A stretch of DNA of 64,000 nt from Channallabes apus (lineage: Eukaryota; Chordata; Actinopteri; Siluriformes; Clariidae), in NCBI GenBank assembly GCA_030522415.1, contig CM060124.1:31361254-31425253 (forward strand), in the 5' to 3' direction. The position numbers were made by a program, and so were the translations under genes. Positions 42,901 through 52,629 of the stretch are shown here, one piece after another (the first letter of the stretch is position 1; the number at the start of each line of letters is the position of its first letter). Under the pieces are notes generated by a model. The model ran no database searches and was not told where the DNA came from. It was given only the letters and a program-made list of their open reading frames with translations.

Positions 42901-45832
42901 CAGAATCGTATTCAACTGCTCATTTAAGCATAAGGGAGCAAGCCTGAACGATCATCTCCTCCCTGGACCAACACTTGGACCTACTCTGTTAGGAGTACTT
43001 CTGCGCTTCAGAGAACATCCAGTCGCTATTAGTAGCGATATAAAAGGAATGTTCCACCAAGTGGGCCTGCTGGAGGAGGACAAATCCTTTTTACGTTTCT
43101 TATGGAGAAAATTAGATCAAGGAATATCCCCTACAATCTTTGAATGGCAGGTCTTGCCATTTGGAACAGTTTGCAGCCCCTGCTGTGCAACGTTTGCTTT
43201 GCAGAAGCATGTGTTCGATCACAGCAAGCCAGATGAAGATATACATCTCTCGGTAGAGCACCACTTTTATGTGGACAACTGGCTGCAAAGCTTTCCATCC
43301 GCTGCCCAAGCACAGTCCGTTGCAATCAAGATGCAGAAACTACTAGCAGAAGGGGGCTTTGAACTAAGGCAATGGGCTACTAACACTCCAACGGTAATTG
43401 CGCATTTCCCTGATGAGCTGAAATCGGCTAACAGTCACCTCTGGTTCACTCAAAGTGGAGCAGACCCGCAAGAAATGACTCTCGGCCTACGTTGGCAGTG
43501 CTATTCAGATATTATCGGTTATAGATACAAACCCCAGGAGAATTCCGTACCAACGTTGAGGAACATTTATAGAACTCTTGCGAGTCAATATGATCCGTTA
43601 GGCTTCTTGATCCCATTCACGACAAGAGCCAAAATCATTGTCCAGCGCTTATGGGACAAAAAGCGTGAATGGGACGATCCTGATCTCCCCAAAGACATAC
43701 TCCAGGCTTGGTTAACCTGGCAGAGCGAACTGTCGCAACTACCGGCTGTCACATTCCCAAGATGTTACACCAATGCAAATACTGATCCATCATCAAGCCA
43801 CCGCACGATGCATGTATTCTGCGATGCATCAGAACGCGCTTATGGTTCAGTTGCATATCTCAGCACCAATGATGAACATGACACAACCCACATTTCATTT
43901 ATTGCTGCAAGATCAAGAGTAGCCCCTAGGCGACAGCAATCTATACCGCGCCTCGAACTCTGCGCAGCTCTCACTGGTGCTCAGCTAGCTGCCACCCTGA
44001 GGAAAGAACTCACCATCAAAATTGATCAAGAACTTTATTGGACCGACTCCACAACTGTCTTGACTTGGCTTCATTCTGACTCCTGCAACTACAAGGTGTT
44101 CGTCGGAACACGTGTGGCTGAAATACAGGACCTTACAGACATAAGAGCCTGGCGCTATGTCCATTCTGAGTTGAACCCAGCTGATGATATTACCAGGGGC
44201 CTCACACTCGTGAAACTCTCAGAGCAAAGCAGGTGGAATCAAGGCCCACAGTTTCTGACTCAGCCAGCCAGTACCTGGCCCAAACAGCCACCTGACGTTG
44301 TATGTGATGACATCCAAGAACGCCGCAACTCTACTTTCTGTGGAGCAACATCCTCCAGTTGTAGCGATATCCCAGATATTTCTCAGTACACCTCACTTCA
44401 AGACCTAATTAAGGATACTGCTATTTCCCTTAAGGGGGCGGCAGATGTAAGTGAACTCTCAGCTGACGATTACTCACAAGCAGAGCAGGAACTTCTGAGA
44501 CACGCTCAAACTAAAAGTTTCCCAGAAGAAACAGCCCAACTCCTACTAGGTAAACCATTACCTAACTCTAGTCGACTTCTCACGTTAGCTCCAGAATATG
44601 ACCATAAAGCCAGAGTAATCAGGGTAGGCGGACGTCTCCGCAGATGTAACCACTTAGAACCGGACACGATTCACCCTATCGTCCTAGATCCTGCACACCT
44701 CCTTACAAAGCTTCTGATTCAACATTACGACAGTCTCTTGTTACATCCAGGACCCGAGCGTGTGTTCGCAGAGCTGCGACGAAAATATTGGATCATAAGA
44801 GGCCGAGAAGCAGTGAAAAAACACCAACGCAGCTGTTGTGAATGTAAAAGGTGGAGAGGGAGACCAGAAATCCCCATGATGGCCGATCTTCCTCAGTCTA
44901 ATCTTAGACTGTTCCGTCCTGCCTTCTATTCGACGGGTATCGACTGTTTCGGACCCTTTCAGATTAGGATAGGACGCAGATATGAGAAACGGTGGGGGAT
45001 AGTGTTTAAATGTCTCACTACTAAAGCTGTTCATATTGAGCTACTGGCAAGCATCGATACAGACTCCTTCCTCATGTCCCTGAGGAGGTTCATAGCTCGC
45101 AGAGGCAAACCATATGAGCTGCTTTCCGACCATGGAACAAACTTCAAGGGGGGTAACACAGAACTACAGGGCGCTTTTAATTCACTCCACCCATCTTTGA
45201 AAGAGCACCTGTCTTCCCAACAGATTAATTTCCGTCTGAACCCACCAAATGCACCGCATTTTGGAGGATCATGGGAGAGAGAGGTTAGGTCTATCAAGAC
45301 AGCACTGCGTACTTCCCTTGGTTCTCAAACTGTGCCCGAAGAAGTGCTCACCACTGTACTTGTGGAGATAGAGGGAATACTAAACTCTAAACCATTAGGG
45401 TATGTGTCCTCAGACATAGCAGACATTGACCCTGTAACGCCTAATTCTCTTCTCATGGGACGGTCAACTTCTGCACTGCCACAGGTCGTATATCCAGAAT
45501 CAGAGATACTCAGCCGCAAGAGATGGCGACACAGCCAGATTCTAGTCGAAAACTTTTGGAAATGCTTCGTACGTCATTACCTTCCAGGATTACAACAGCG
45601 GCAAAAATGGCTAAAAGATTCCGAAAACATTCCGCTGGGAGCAGTGGTAATGATTATAGATCATCAATCCCCCAGGGCTCTATGGCAAGTAGGTACTGTA
45701 GCCAAAGTAATTCCCGGATTAGACGGACGAGTTCGTACAGCTGTGGTTAATGTCAAGGACAAGAGTTACACGAGGCCTGTGGCTCGTCTAATCAGACTAC
45801 CTGCCTTACCCGACGACCAGAACAAAGTCTAA
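39953..45832 (+). CDS. BEL/Pao gag-pol polyprotein, 1959 aa
   Basis: The first ATG is at 39953; the frame is open 14 codons further upstream, across the primer site, but without an ATG. Approximate residues: 330-530, a DUF1759-type gag region (PTIPNFSSEDPREFARLKIA); 560-625, zinc knuckles (CYKCGRDHQISQC, CKKCDKRH); 684, aspartic protease (AILDDGSERTMLL); 980-1120, RT with motif A SSDIKGMFHQV and motif C YVDN; 1286-1370, RNase H (FCDASERAYGS, YWTDSTTVLTWL); 1590-1630, H2C2 integrase zinc finger (HYDSLLLHPG, CCECKRW); 1661/1724/1773, the integrase D, D, E residues (GIDCFGPF, LSDHGTNF, WEREVRS); 1850-1950, DUF5641. No stop or frameshift was found. Motif C ends in Asn, not Asp; I believe this is usual for fish BEL elements. 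It encodes everything needed for copy-and-paste transposition. Confidence 0.93.
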   Translation: MSRTGRQLTPPLPVVRPRRQAIPPRYLDDFYVDYTVQRQPICSDDVQPLRGATGPALGEKPTPLVSDTGSRPELARDVITGSIDRSSLREIHQDLPQPQSQTPQVRNEKQRIHNSSPYTAAIGGGSELPRDQDDLSQPIRALPVHARGNSLYSHAARDKDLDCLADNLRDLRSPSSIIQPTPGQPFHSVYGPPQAQLKLVSQDDFINRQPRHGVRQAGSPSEYHNLDQRNYNDPFTDYRDYGRLDAAFQVMPHAYSQHETYPAEKRRPVSYSPHAKSQGYAQFYDGQGGPSLNYACYPDTAGQSANYHQPYHNRHPPPRNPYVEPSYRGPMPTIPNFSSEDPREFARLKIALENLLPPEATERFKFQILVDHLKQENALLIADSYVNSRYPYTDTMRSLTALYGQPHQLALQRIAELMDGPKIKSGDIRSFRLFALKVRALVGMLDQLGAKGRTELECGSHVSRLLAKLPHDLRANFRRFINPINIPVPTLLDFSHWLEYELRIQEDESQCISNPSRGFPPPQSSQHKNPKSTQRFATVLHGGEQSKPPTATTVSKEKPKRYCPFCNNVQHYFNQCANFKLLNQDQVECWLKGNHKCYKCGRDHQISQCNLKAKCKKCDKRHLEILHDFNTKTKPQAQASQANSCLVGSEVETLYLDRPTASSKVLLKISRVILRNGEKELNTYAILDDGSERTMLLYEAAQQLNLQGSPENIALRTVRQDIRVIHGAAVSFSIASVAQPNKSFTIERAFTAKELSLAKHTYPVELLQKKYRHLQGLPIPSLQQAQPLLLIGSDYPHLITATQPVRLGPPGGPAAVKTRLGWTLQGPSKFLASQFSSQQCLFTSILSPEAELFSNVQKLWQMDTLPYRSEKLITRSKQDAQAVQALEERTIRLAFGDVQRYATPLLWKTKLSLLHSDKEAVTAHLRRTEKRLLQKTDLAAVYVNEVQKLEDAGYIAKVTPERADKTLRAWYIPHHIVQHNEKHRIVFNCSFKHKGASLNDHLLPGPTLGPTLLGVLLRFREHPVAISSDIKGMFHQVGLLEEDKSFLRFLWRKLDQGISPTIFEWQVLPFGTVCSPCCATFALQKHVFDHSKPDEDIHLSVEHHFYVDNWLQSFPSAAQAQSVAIKMQKLLAEGGFELRQWATNTPTVIAHFPDELKSANSHLWFTQSGADPQEMTLGLRWQCYSDIIGYRYKPQENSVPTLRNIYRTLASQYDPLGFLIPFTTRAKIIVQRLWDKKREWDDPDLPKDILQAWLTWQSELSQLPAVTFPRCYTNANTDPSSSHRTMHVFCDASERAYGSVAYLSTNDEHDTTHISFIAARSRVAPRRQQSIPRLELCAALTGAQLAATLRKELTIKIDQELYWTDSTTVLTWLHSDSCNYKVFVGTRVAEIQDLTDIRAWRYVHSELNPADDITRGLTLVKLSEQSRWNQGPQFLTQPASTWPKQPPDVVCDDIQERRNSTFCGATSSSCSDIPDISQYTSLQDLIKDTAISLKGAADVSELSADDYSQAEQELLRHAQTKSFPEETAQLLLGKPLPNSSRLLTLAPEYDHKARVIRVGGRLRRCNHLEPDTIHPIVLDPAHLLTKLLIQHYDSLLLHPGPERVFAELRRKYWIIRGREAVKKHQRSCCECKRWRGRPEIPMMADLPQSNLRLFRPAFYSTGIDCFGPFQIRIGRRYEKRWGIVFKCLTTKAVHIELLASIDTDSFLMSLRRFIARRGKPYELLSDHGTNFKGGNTELQGAFNSLHPSLKEHLSSQQINFRLNPPNAPHFGGSWEREVRSIKTALRTSLGSQTVPEEVLTTVLVEIEGILNSKPLGYVSSDIADIDPVTPNSLLMGRSTSALPQVVYPESEILSRKRWRHSQILVENFWKCFVRHYLPGLQQRQKWLKDSENIPLGAVVMIIDHQSPRALWQVGTVAKVIPGLDGRVRTAVVNVKDKSYTRPVARLIRLPALPDDQNKV

Positions 45833-45870
45833 TAGGCCTTTCTCTATTTACAAATTTGTCCAACAAATCA

Positions 45871-45878
45871 GGGGGCGG
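45871..45878 (+). promoter_or_regulatory. Polypurine tract
   Basis: GGGGGCGG two bases before the 3' LTR; the expected plus-strand primer. It contains one C, so it is a short, imperfect tract. Confidence 0.6.
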
Positions 45879-45879
45879 C

Positions 45880-46599
45880 TGTACAAAAGGCCTAACTGTA
45901 GGACAATAGTGCCACCTTTTGGACACTTTAAGTTACTGCGCTTAGAAATGGTGACTAATATTGCTGCAACCTAATTGGTTGAAAGTAGGGCACACCCAAG
46001 CACATACAAAAGCGGTCAACTTTCTAGACAATTCTATAGCAAGCTGTGCGCAGTTCTGGTCCCAGCTTCAGTCTATTTTTCCATACTGTGTGCGTAAATT
46101 TTGAAGTAAGTAACTTAATATTGTTTCATATGTTGTTGTTTAATTCAATTCTCAAAGTTATACTTCAATGCTTGTTATTGGATGTTGTTCATTGTTGTAA
46201 AGTAACTAGTATGTATGCCACAATCCCACGTGTGTACCACGTGTGATACAAGATACTTCCAATGCAGCAGTTAAATAGTATAAGGCCATGTTCCGTTTGT
46301 TAGCTAATAATCTAATGCTAAAGTGAATATTACATCTGCCCGATTCAGATAAAGTTGACCTTATTCATATGCTGCTGTGTTACTCCTATCATTGAAATAT
46401 TACTGTTACTGCTCTTAAGTGCACAGTTTGTATTTTCTGGATATCCATTCTTATTGTTATTGTTTATTTTTAGAAACCACACGTATATGGACATATGATT
46501 ACAGTAAAGCTTATTAATGGACATGGACCGTGTGATTTATTGACTACAATCTGTAGCGGGTGCCACTCAAATTAATAATCGAACCGCAACAATCATACA
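45880..46599 (+). repeat. BEL/Pao 3' LTR
   Basis: 720 bp, by eye identical to the 5' LTR; followed by the GTTAC duplication. Confidence 0.93.
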
Positions 46600-46604
46600 G
46601 TTAC

Positions 46605-47950
46605 TGTGTGTGCTTTACAATGCCAGACAACATTCAAATGCAAATCATTCACCCCCCCCCCCAGGTGTGAATCAGCTGTTCTCACCTATACATTCAGATA
46701 AACTGAAATGCACCTCTCCACACTTTAAGATCTGGATTCTGAAGACCTGCAGTGATTCAGGCCTCTTTTAAAATTTCAGCAAATTTCATCTTCTGGATTC
46801 TAGATTCTAAAATTGACATTATTACTGTTTTACTGGAATATAAGAAATGGAGACTTTCCTTATCATAACATAAATTGTATTGGTTGTAATCACTCTATAC
46901 ACAATAATTTTCTTTGGTATTTTTTTTATAAAATATTTAAAGTAAAAAAATAAAAATAAAAAACAAAAAAATATTCCATTTGTATTTTCCATCTCTAAAA
47001 GAGCATAAAAATCACGGGATTATTTATAGAGCGATTAAAAACAATACAAGGAAACTTTCTATCTCTTCCATTCCAGCGATTAAAAAACAGTAACAATTTA
47101 ATTTTATGATCTACAGGAGCTGAGTGGTCCGAGCACAACCTCTCGTCGGGCACGCTTTTCTCTGAATATGCTGTGTTCACGGGGGTAGGGCTAAGAAACA
47201 CGCATCTCTGTTTATTCATTTTACCCCCTTTTATTTGGCGTAAAGTGACTGATGTGCCTAACAGTAGTAAACCATAGAATCACAGGAAACACCCACTAGT
47301 TACAGAGAGAGAGCTCTCTGTCTCCCTCTAGAGGTCATGGAAGCCTGTCACTTACACGAAAGCATTTATAGCACCTGCTAATTTATCTGATAATAACTAC
47401 AGAGAATGAAGACTAGAGGTACATTTCAAACGGCCTGCAATAGAACAACACTTTGGAATAGAATGCAGTGCGTTCAATTCCATTTCAGTCCGAAGTGTAC
47501 TTCACAGGGTGCTCCCTACTCCCTGCTAGGAGGAAATATATTTTGCAGGAAATATCAGTGAAGAGAACTGCCCTCGACAAAACTCCGGTGTTTGGAACGC
47601 CCTGCAAAGTCACCAGCACAGACGTCACTTCCTCTGTGTAACATAAGTACCCTGGATACCTGTCGCTGCTGCTGTGGATATTTCACACTGCGACATTAAA
47701 TATTGAATATTTATTGAACCAAAAACTGATACCATTATAAATTATATGCTATTGAAACATGTATAACTTAGTGATCAATAATAATAATTGTGGATTTATT
47801 CATTTATTAGATATTACGAGCCTATATAATACTAAGGATTTCTTTATTCAATTAAAATTTAAAATCTTTAATTATTGTTTAATAATGAAAATAAATAAAT
47901 AACCATCATTCAATTAAATTTGATTTGTATAGCATAACAATTGTTATGGT
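46605..47950. other. A/T-rich intergenic DNA
   Basis: Poly-C at 46652-46663, A-rich runs near 46935-46970. No open frame or element was recognised; the minus-strand frame at 46995-47219 is unsupported. Confidence 0.45.
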
Positions 47951-47959
47951 TTACTACTG

Positions 47960-48223
47960 ATGACGTGTCTCACAATTTAGGATATCGTTGGGTTAAAGGG
48001 AATTTTAATCTTAGCTCACACCCTTAACCTTAAATAGGATTTAGTGCGTTTTCAATCCCTGAACCCTGAAAACATAACCATCAGTGTCTTCAACCGCTAA
48101 TTTACAGTAGAATCCTAAGCCTAAACCATTACCGTTAATTAGAATCCCAACTTTTAGAACCTCATATCTAAACATAACCGTCAGTTTCGAACCCTAGGCC
48201 AAACCTTAACTCTAAACATAAAG
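47960..48223. repeat. Degenerate CTAACCC-like region
   Basis: Many scattered copies of 'aaccctaa', 'aaccttaa', 'taaacataaccgtcag' and 'gaacccta'. The same type of sequence resumes at 52630-53245, on the far side of the gypsy elements. It is not a perfect telomere array. Confidence 0.6.
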
Positions 48224-49374
48224 TGATGAGTGAAAGATGGCATTCAACACACCCACGGGACACTACGAGAGTCTGGTCATCCCGTTTGGTCTCTGCAATG
48301 CCCCCGCCGCCTTCCAGCACTTCATCAATGACGTTCTCCGGGACATGCTAGGGCGGTGGGCATTTGCATGCCTAGATGACATCCTAATCTACTCCCACAC
48401 TGAAGAAGAACATGTCCAACACGTCAGGGTGGTAACAAGTGGGTTTTGTCATCTCGTCCCAGGGTGTGGCCATGGACCCGCAGAAGCTGGAAGTTGTGCG
48501 TCATTGGCCCCTACCCAAGACTCTTAAACAGCTTCAACGGTTTCTCGGGTTTGCGAATTTCTATCGTCGCTTTATCCGGGACTACAGTATGGTTGCAGCC
48601 CCCTTGACCGTTCTGACCCATCCATCATCTCACCCCTTCAGCCTCAACCCAGCAGCCATCTCCGTCTTCCATAAACTGTGTCACCATTTCACCACCGCTC
48701 CCATTCTTCTCCATCCAGACACAAGCAAACCATTCGTTGTAAAAGTGGATACCTCAGATGTGGGCGCTGTGGCCATTCTCTCTCAACGAGGTCCAGATCA
48801 GAAACTACGCCCTTGTAGTTTCTTCTCCAAAAAGTTTGACGCCACTCAGCAGAGATACGGGGTAGGGGACTGCGAGCTGCTGGCCATAAAGTGGGCTTTG
48901 CAGGAATGGCATCACTGGCTCCAGAGCACCAGAGAGCCATTCATCATCTGGACATCATCAGTGTGTGCCAGGGCAAAAACCACCAACCAACCAGCTTCGG
49001 GAGAACCCCATCCACTTCCCATCCCTCGCCGGCCCTGGTCGCACATTGCCGTCGACTTCATCACGGGCCTGCCAGATTCGGAAGGGAAGACCACCATCAT
49101 GACCATTGTCGACCGTTTCTCCAAAGCCGTGCACTTGGTGGCTCTTGCCGGACTCCCATCAGCCAAAAACACTGCGGAACTGATATTAGAACACGTAGTC
49201 CGCCTGCATGGGTTTCCTAAAGACATCGTCTCGGACAGAGGGCCCCAGTTCACTGCCCGGTTCTGGAAAGCCTTCTGCCGTCTGACCAATTCAACCTGTA
49301 GTCTGTCATCTGGACACCATCCACAGACTAATGGTCAGACGGAGCGGGCCAACCAACAACTGGAGCGCAGTCTG
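48224..49374 (+). pseudogene. Ty3/gypsy pol remnant (RT to integrase)
   Basis: RT remains as [38 protein letters not shown] and [17 protein letters not shown] frameshift near 48430 leads into [39 protein letters not shown] and the RNase H start [20 protein letters not shown], then [20 protein letters not shown] text. After [17 protein letters not shown] a deletion removes the rest of RNase H and the integrase zinc finger. The core resumes at [40 protein letters not shown] and [20 protein letters not shown], then breaks at 49374 where the next element begins. A different family from the 21.7/33.7-kb gypsy copies. Confidence 0.85.
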
Positions 49375-49540
49375 TAGTGTGTGCACTACCTCTATATCAG
49401 TCCCATGAACAATAAAATCATCATTTTTATTATTGTCATTATCATGGCTATCTGATATATATAACGAACTAATCAATGAAGTTAATTCAGTTGTAGGGTT
49501 ACGGCGTGTATAAAATGCATCCTCTACATCAACCGGCATG
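49375..49540 (-). repeat. Inverted gag fragment
   Basis: The reverse complement of this stretch matches 49994-50155 closely, including 'gatgtagaggatgcatttta' and 'cagatagccatgataatg'. Its minus-strand translation, NMPVDVEDAFYTRRNPTTEL, is the start of the gag protein encoded at 49995. It lies immediately before the truncated LTR, in opposite orientation. Confidence 0.85.
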
Positions 49541-49548
49541 TTAGTATG

Positions 49549-49831
49549 CACTACACACACACACCCGCATACATTGCGCACACACTTTTTTCTATTTGTA
49601 ATATATTTGTATATATTTTGTATATATTGGTTTGTGGTGCACCGTGTTTGTTTATTTATCTGTCTGTCTTGTTTAATACACTTGGTTTAATTTATTATAA
49701 TTGTTTTGTGTCGCGTCGTGTTTTGTCCAGCTGCGGTTGCGCAATACCGGAAGTGTTGTTTTCAAACCCCAGTTTAGATTCCCGAATCCGTATTTTTGTA
49801 ACCAAGCGGTTTTATAAATCCAAGCGTTACA
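49549..49831 (+). mobile_element. 5'-truncated LTR of the gypsy deletion derivative
   Basis: Matches the last part of the LTR at 51839-52445 from the CA run onward: 'acccgcatacat', 'tttggtttgtggtgcaccgt' and 'cggttttataaatccaagcg' up to 'ttaca'. The first ~320 bp of the LTR are missing, replaced by the inverted gag fragment. A primer-site candidate, TGGTGGCCCGTACGCACGGG, follows at 49836; I could not name the tRNA. Confidence 0.8.
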
Positions 49832-49994
49832 GAGTGGTGGCCCGTACGCACGGGGAATCTGTATTTTGGGATATTTTCCGGTTTTGTGTGATGTGGCTGA
49901 ACAAGATGGACGCTAATGCTAGTGCTAAAGCTAATGCTAAGGCTAATGCTACTGTAGTAGTGTTGCTAAGGCCGACTGTGTAGTGGATAATAAT

Positions 49995-51449
49995 ATGCCG
50001 GTAGATGTAGAGGATGCATTTTATACACGCCGTAACCCTACAACGGAATTAACGTCATTGATTAGTTCTTTATATATATCAGATAGCCATGATAATGTCA
50101 ATGCTGATGATTATATTGTTCATGGGACTGATATTGGGGTAGTGAACACACTACAAAAAGAACTATTTCAATGTAAGATGGACGTGGGGGCGCTTACTGA
50201 TAAAGTGAGCTCCATGGAGCAGGATTATAGACAATCCATAGACAGCAGTCTCAACCGGGAAATCAGTCTTCGTGACGCAGTGGACGCGAGCTTGGAAGGG
50301 CTGCAGCGCTACTGCCAGGAGGCTCTCGAAAAAATGGAGAGAGCCATCGTTGACTGTTTTCTGCGACGGGACGTCATCTGGGAAAACCGGATGAAGAGAC
50401 TGCGTCCCACTTGTACGCCCTCCGCCCACAGGTTACAGGCCTACGCCCCTACTCCCTCTCATACACAACATCGTCCCAGCACTCCAACCACTACAGCGAC
50501 AGCCAAGGTAAAGCTACCAAGCACTCATGCCATCGCCGACGTTCCTCCTGGTGTTCCAGCTCACTCCTCGGCTCTGCTCTCCTCCCCACTTTCTTCTTCT
50601 TCTTCTCTTCGCGCTCATCCATCCATCTGCGTGGAGTTTCCAGCCTTCTGTGACGCGTCAGAGACAGCGGAGGTATGGAACTTCATAGAGCAAGCAGAGA
50701 AGTACTTGGAGATCAGACCCCTGACCCGACCAGAGCTGCTGGGAACCCTCGGCACAGTTCTACGAGGGCCTGCTCTCAGTTGGTGGAAGACGGAGAAAGG
50801 CAAGGTGAAGGACTGGCAGTCGTTTAAACAGGCTTTCCTGGCGGCTTTTATACTGGATGACGACCTCGACGAAGAGGAAGACAACCCGAGGTCTCCGGTA
50901 CAGCTGCCGGGGCAACGCATGGGAGACTTCGCCAATGATCACCCCGCCCTCTGTCTCATGGGGAACCCTGATATCTCCAAGGAAGAACTAGCGGGGCGAA
51001 CCCGGGAGAACATCAACACGAGAGTGGCGTTAAGAGGAGCGGCGAGCTCCAGGGAAAAACAGGTGGAGAGAGGCGCTAGGGGAGAGAAAGACAGCAAGGA
51101 CCGCTTTCTTCCAGGTCCAGATGCCATACCCCGAGCACCCCCGCCGCTGAAAGGAGCTGACACCCCACGTCTACCCACCACGTCCACTAAAGAGGCCTCC
51201 AACTTTCCGAGCGACCTGAGCGAGATCATCAAAGCCCAACAGAAGGACCCTACGGTTTTAAAGCTGCTCTCCAACGACCATCCAAGGAGCATACCAGATC
51301 AGAGGGTCACCTTCGAACGTCATCAGGGCATGTTATATCGCCGGGTACCAGTGAGGAAAGGAGAGAAACTTCAGCTAGTAGTCGCCCAGTCGCTTACAAA
51401 AAACTTTATTATCACGACAATCCACTGGGAGGACACTGGGGACAACTGA
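49995..51449 (+). CDS. Gypsy gag fused to an integrase linker, 484 aa
   Basis: Starts at ATG 49995 (MPVDVEDAFYTRRNPTTELT). Residues 1-130 are a coiled-coil-like helical region, then Pro/Ser/Thr-rich sequence. Residues 215-310 are a retrotransposon gag domain (ETAEVWNFIEQAEKYLEIRP, GPALSWWKTEKGKVKDWQSF). The frame then passes without a stop into the segment that normally precedes the integrase zinc finger (DLSEIIKAQQKDPTVLKLLS, HQGMLYRRVPVRKGEKLQLV) and ends by frameshift at its HH motif (ITTIHWEDTGDN). Protease, RT and RNase H are absent. It is a deletion derivative that would depend on another element; translation as a fusion is possible but unproven. Confidence 0.8.
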   Translation: MPVDVEDAFYTRRNPTTELTSLISSLYISDSHDNVNADDYIVHGTDIGVVNTLQKELFQCKMDVGALTDKVSSMEQDYRQSIDSSLNREISLRDAVDASLEGLQRYCQEALEKMERAIVDCFLRRDVIWENRMKRLRPTCTPSAHRLQAYAPTPSHTQHRPSTPTTTATAKVKLPSTHAIADVPPGVPAHSSALLSSPLSSSSSLRAHPSICVEFPAFCDASETAEVWNFIEQAEKYLEIRPLTRPELLGTLGTVLRGPALSWWKTEKGKVKDWQSFKQAFLAAFILDDDLDEEEDNPRSPVQLPGQRMGDFANDHPALCLMGNPDISKEELAGRTRENINTRVALRGAASSREKQVERGARGEKDSKDRFLPGPDAIPRAPPPLKGADTPRLPTTSTKEASNFPSDLSEIIKAQQKDPTVLKLLSNDHPRSIPDQRVTFERHQGMLYRRVPVRKGEKLQLVVAQSLTKNFIITTIHWEDTGDN

Positions 51450-51838
51450 ACACCCTGCTGAGGTTACTAGAGGTGGCGTGGAGGACTTTCATCAACACCC
51501 CGACAAAGACTCATCATGGAGGAGGGCCAACAAAGAGCAGAACACCGCAGATCCAGACAAGCCAGATGTCACAATACCCGGGGGGAAGCAGCGCACTTTC
51601 ACCCGGGGGAACTGGTTTGGGTCAAAACTCAACCTCCCTCCTCCACAATAAAAAAGAGATTCTGCAAGGCGAGCGCCCCAGTGGGAGGGTCCAGCAGAGA
51701 AAAAAACCAGAAAAGGACCAATTAAATACACAAGGTCTTGGGGATACCCACTAAAAGCCGATCTGTACAGTGTGATGAATTTTAAGCGCTTGTGCGGAAG
51801 TTCTCCTCAGACGCCGGAGGCTTGGGGGGGGGGGTCTA
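51450..51838 (+). pseudogene. Integrase C-terminal remnant and polypurine tract
   Basis: Frame pieces SRQARCHNTRGEAAHFHPGE and LVWVKTQPPSSTIKK match the end of gypsy integrases (HPGD-VWV-T). Frameshifts and deletions separate them. A G-rich tract (51825-51834) precedes the LTR. Confidence 0.7.
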
Positions 51839-52445
51839 TGTAGCGCAGCCACACAAAAGGGACTCCTTCATACACAGGGAATTGGTTATGGAGCTAATGC
51901 TGCTCACCTGTGGCCGAAGGCGTGCCCTAGCGGTTTCTGGTTCCCCATGGACAGTGGTTTGGTCACCGGGCAAGTTCCCGCGCATGCGCGATCGCGACGC
52001 AAAGGAACCCGGAAGTGACGTGGGTCACATGATCCGGCATAAAGCCGGAACCGGCATTGAGGCCGGCACGGAGAGATGAATCTGCCATCTTCATCTGGTG
52101 AGATCGACCCATCTCTCCAACTCACCATTTCACCCCAATTGCCGTATTTCAGACACTGGACTATCATACACACACACACACACACACACCCGCATACATC
52201 GCACTCACACTTTTTTCTATTTGTATTATATTTGTATATATTGGTTTGTGGTGCACCGTGTTTGTTTATTTCTTTATTCCGTCTGTATAATACACTTGGT
52301 TTAATTTATTATAATTGTTTTGTGTCGCGTCGTGTTTTGTCCAGCTGCGGTTGCGCAATACCGGAAGTGTTGTTATCAAGCCCCTGTTTAGATTCCCGAA
52401 TCCGTTTTTTTGTAACCAAGCGGTTTTATAAATCCAAGCGTTACA
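51839..52445 (+). mobile_element. 3' LTR of the gypsy deletion derivative
   Basis: 607 bp, TGTAGCGCAGCC to AAGCGTTACA. Contains a CA microsatellite (52171-52188) and G/C-rich CRE/E-box-like words near 51980-52020 ('cgcatgcgcgatcgcgac', 'gtgacgtgggtcacatga'), plausible LTR promoter elements. Confidence 0.8.
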
Positions 52446-52485
52446 ACCTACCGGCTCCAGCTGCCTGCGGCGCTCCGGATTCACT

Positions 52486-52597
52486 CGGTATTCCACACCT
52501 CACAACTCAAACCCTTCACCACTTCTCCGATGATTCCACCCGGTATTCCACACCTCACAACTCAAACCCTTCACCACCTCTCCGAGGATTCCACCCT
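52486..52597 (+). repeat. Two-unit 55-bp tandem repeat
   Basis: 'cggtattccacacctcacaa' recurs at 52486 and 52541 with nearly identical following sequence ('ctcaaacccttcaccac'). C/T-rich; could be the tail of the interrupted gypsy element or local sequence. Confidence 0.8.
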
Positions 52598-52629
52598 CCC
52601 CCCCTGCTCCCCCTCCCCGAATAATAGAC

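Larger units (their letters stand above)
39182..46604 (+). mobile_element. Apparently intact BEL/Pao LTR retrotransposon
   Basis: 5' LTR 39187-39906, primer site 39912-39929, polyprotein 39953-45832, polypurine tract 45871-45878, 3' LTR 45880-46599, flanked by the 5-bp duplication GTTAC (39182-39186 and 46600-46604). The LTRs are both 720 bp and I saw no difference between them by eye. Domain order is gag-protease-RT-RNase H-integrase in one frame, as in BEL/Pao, with no env-like ORF. All signs point to a very recent insertion. Confidence 0.93.
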
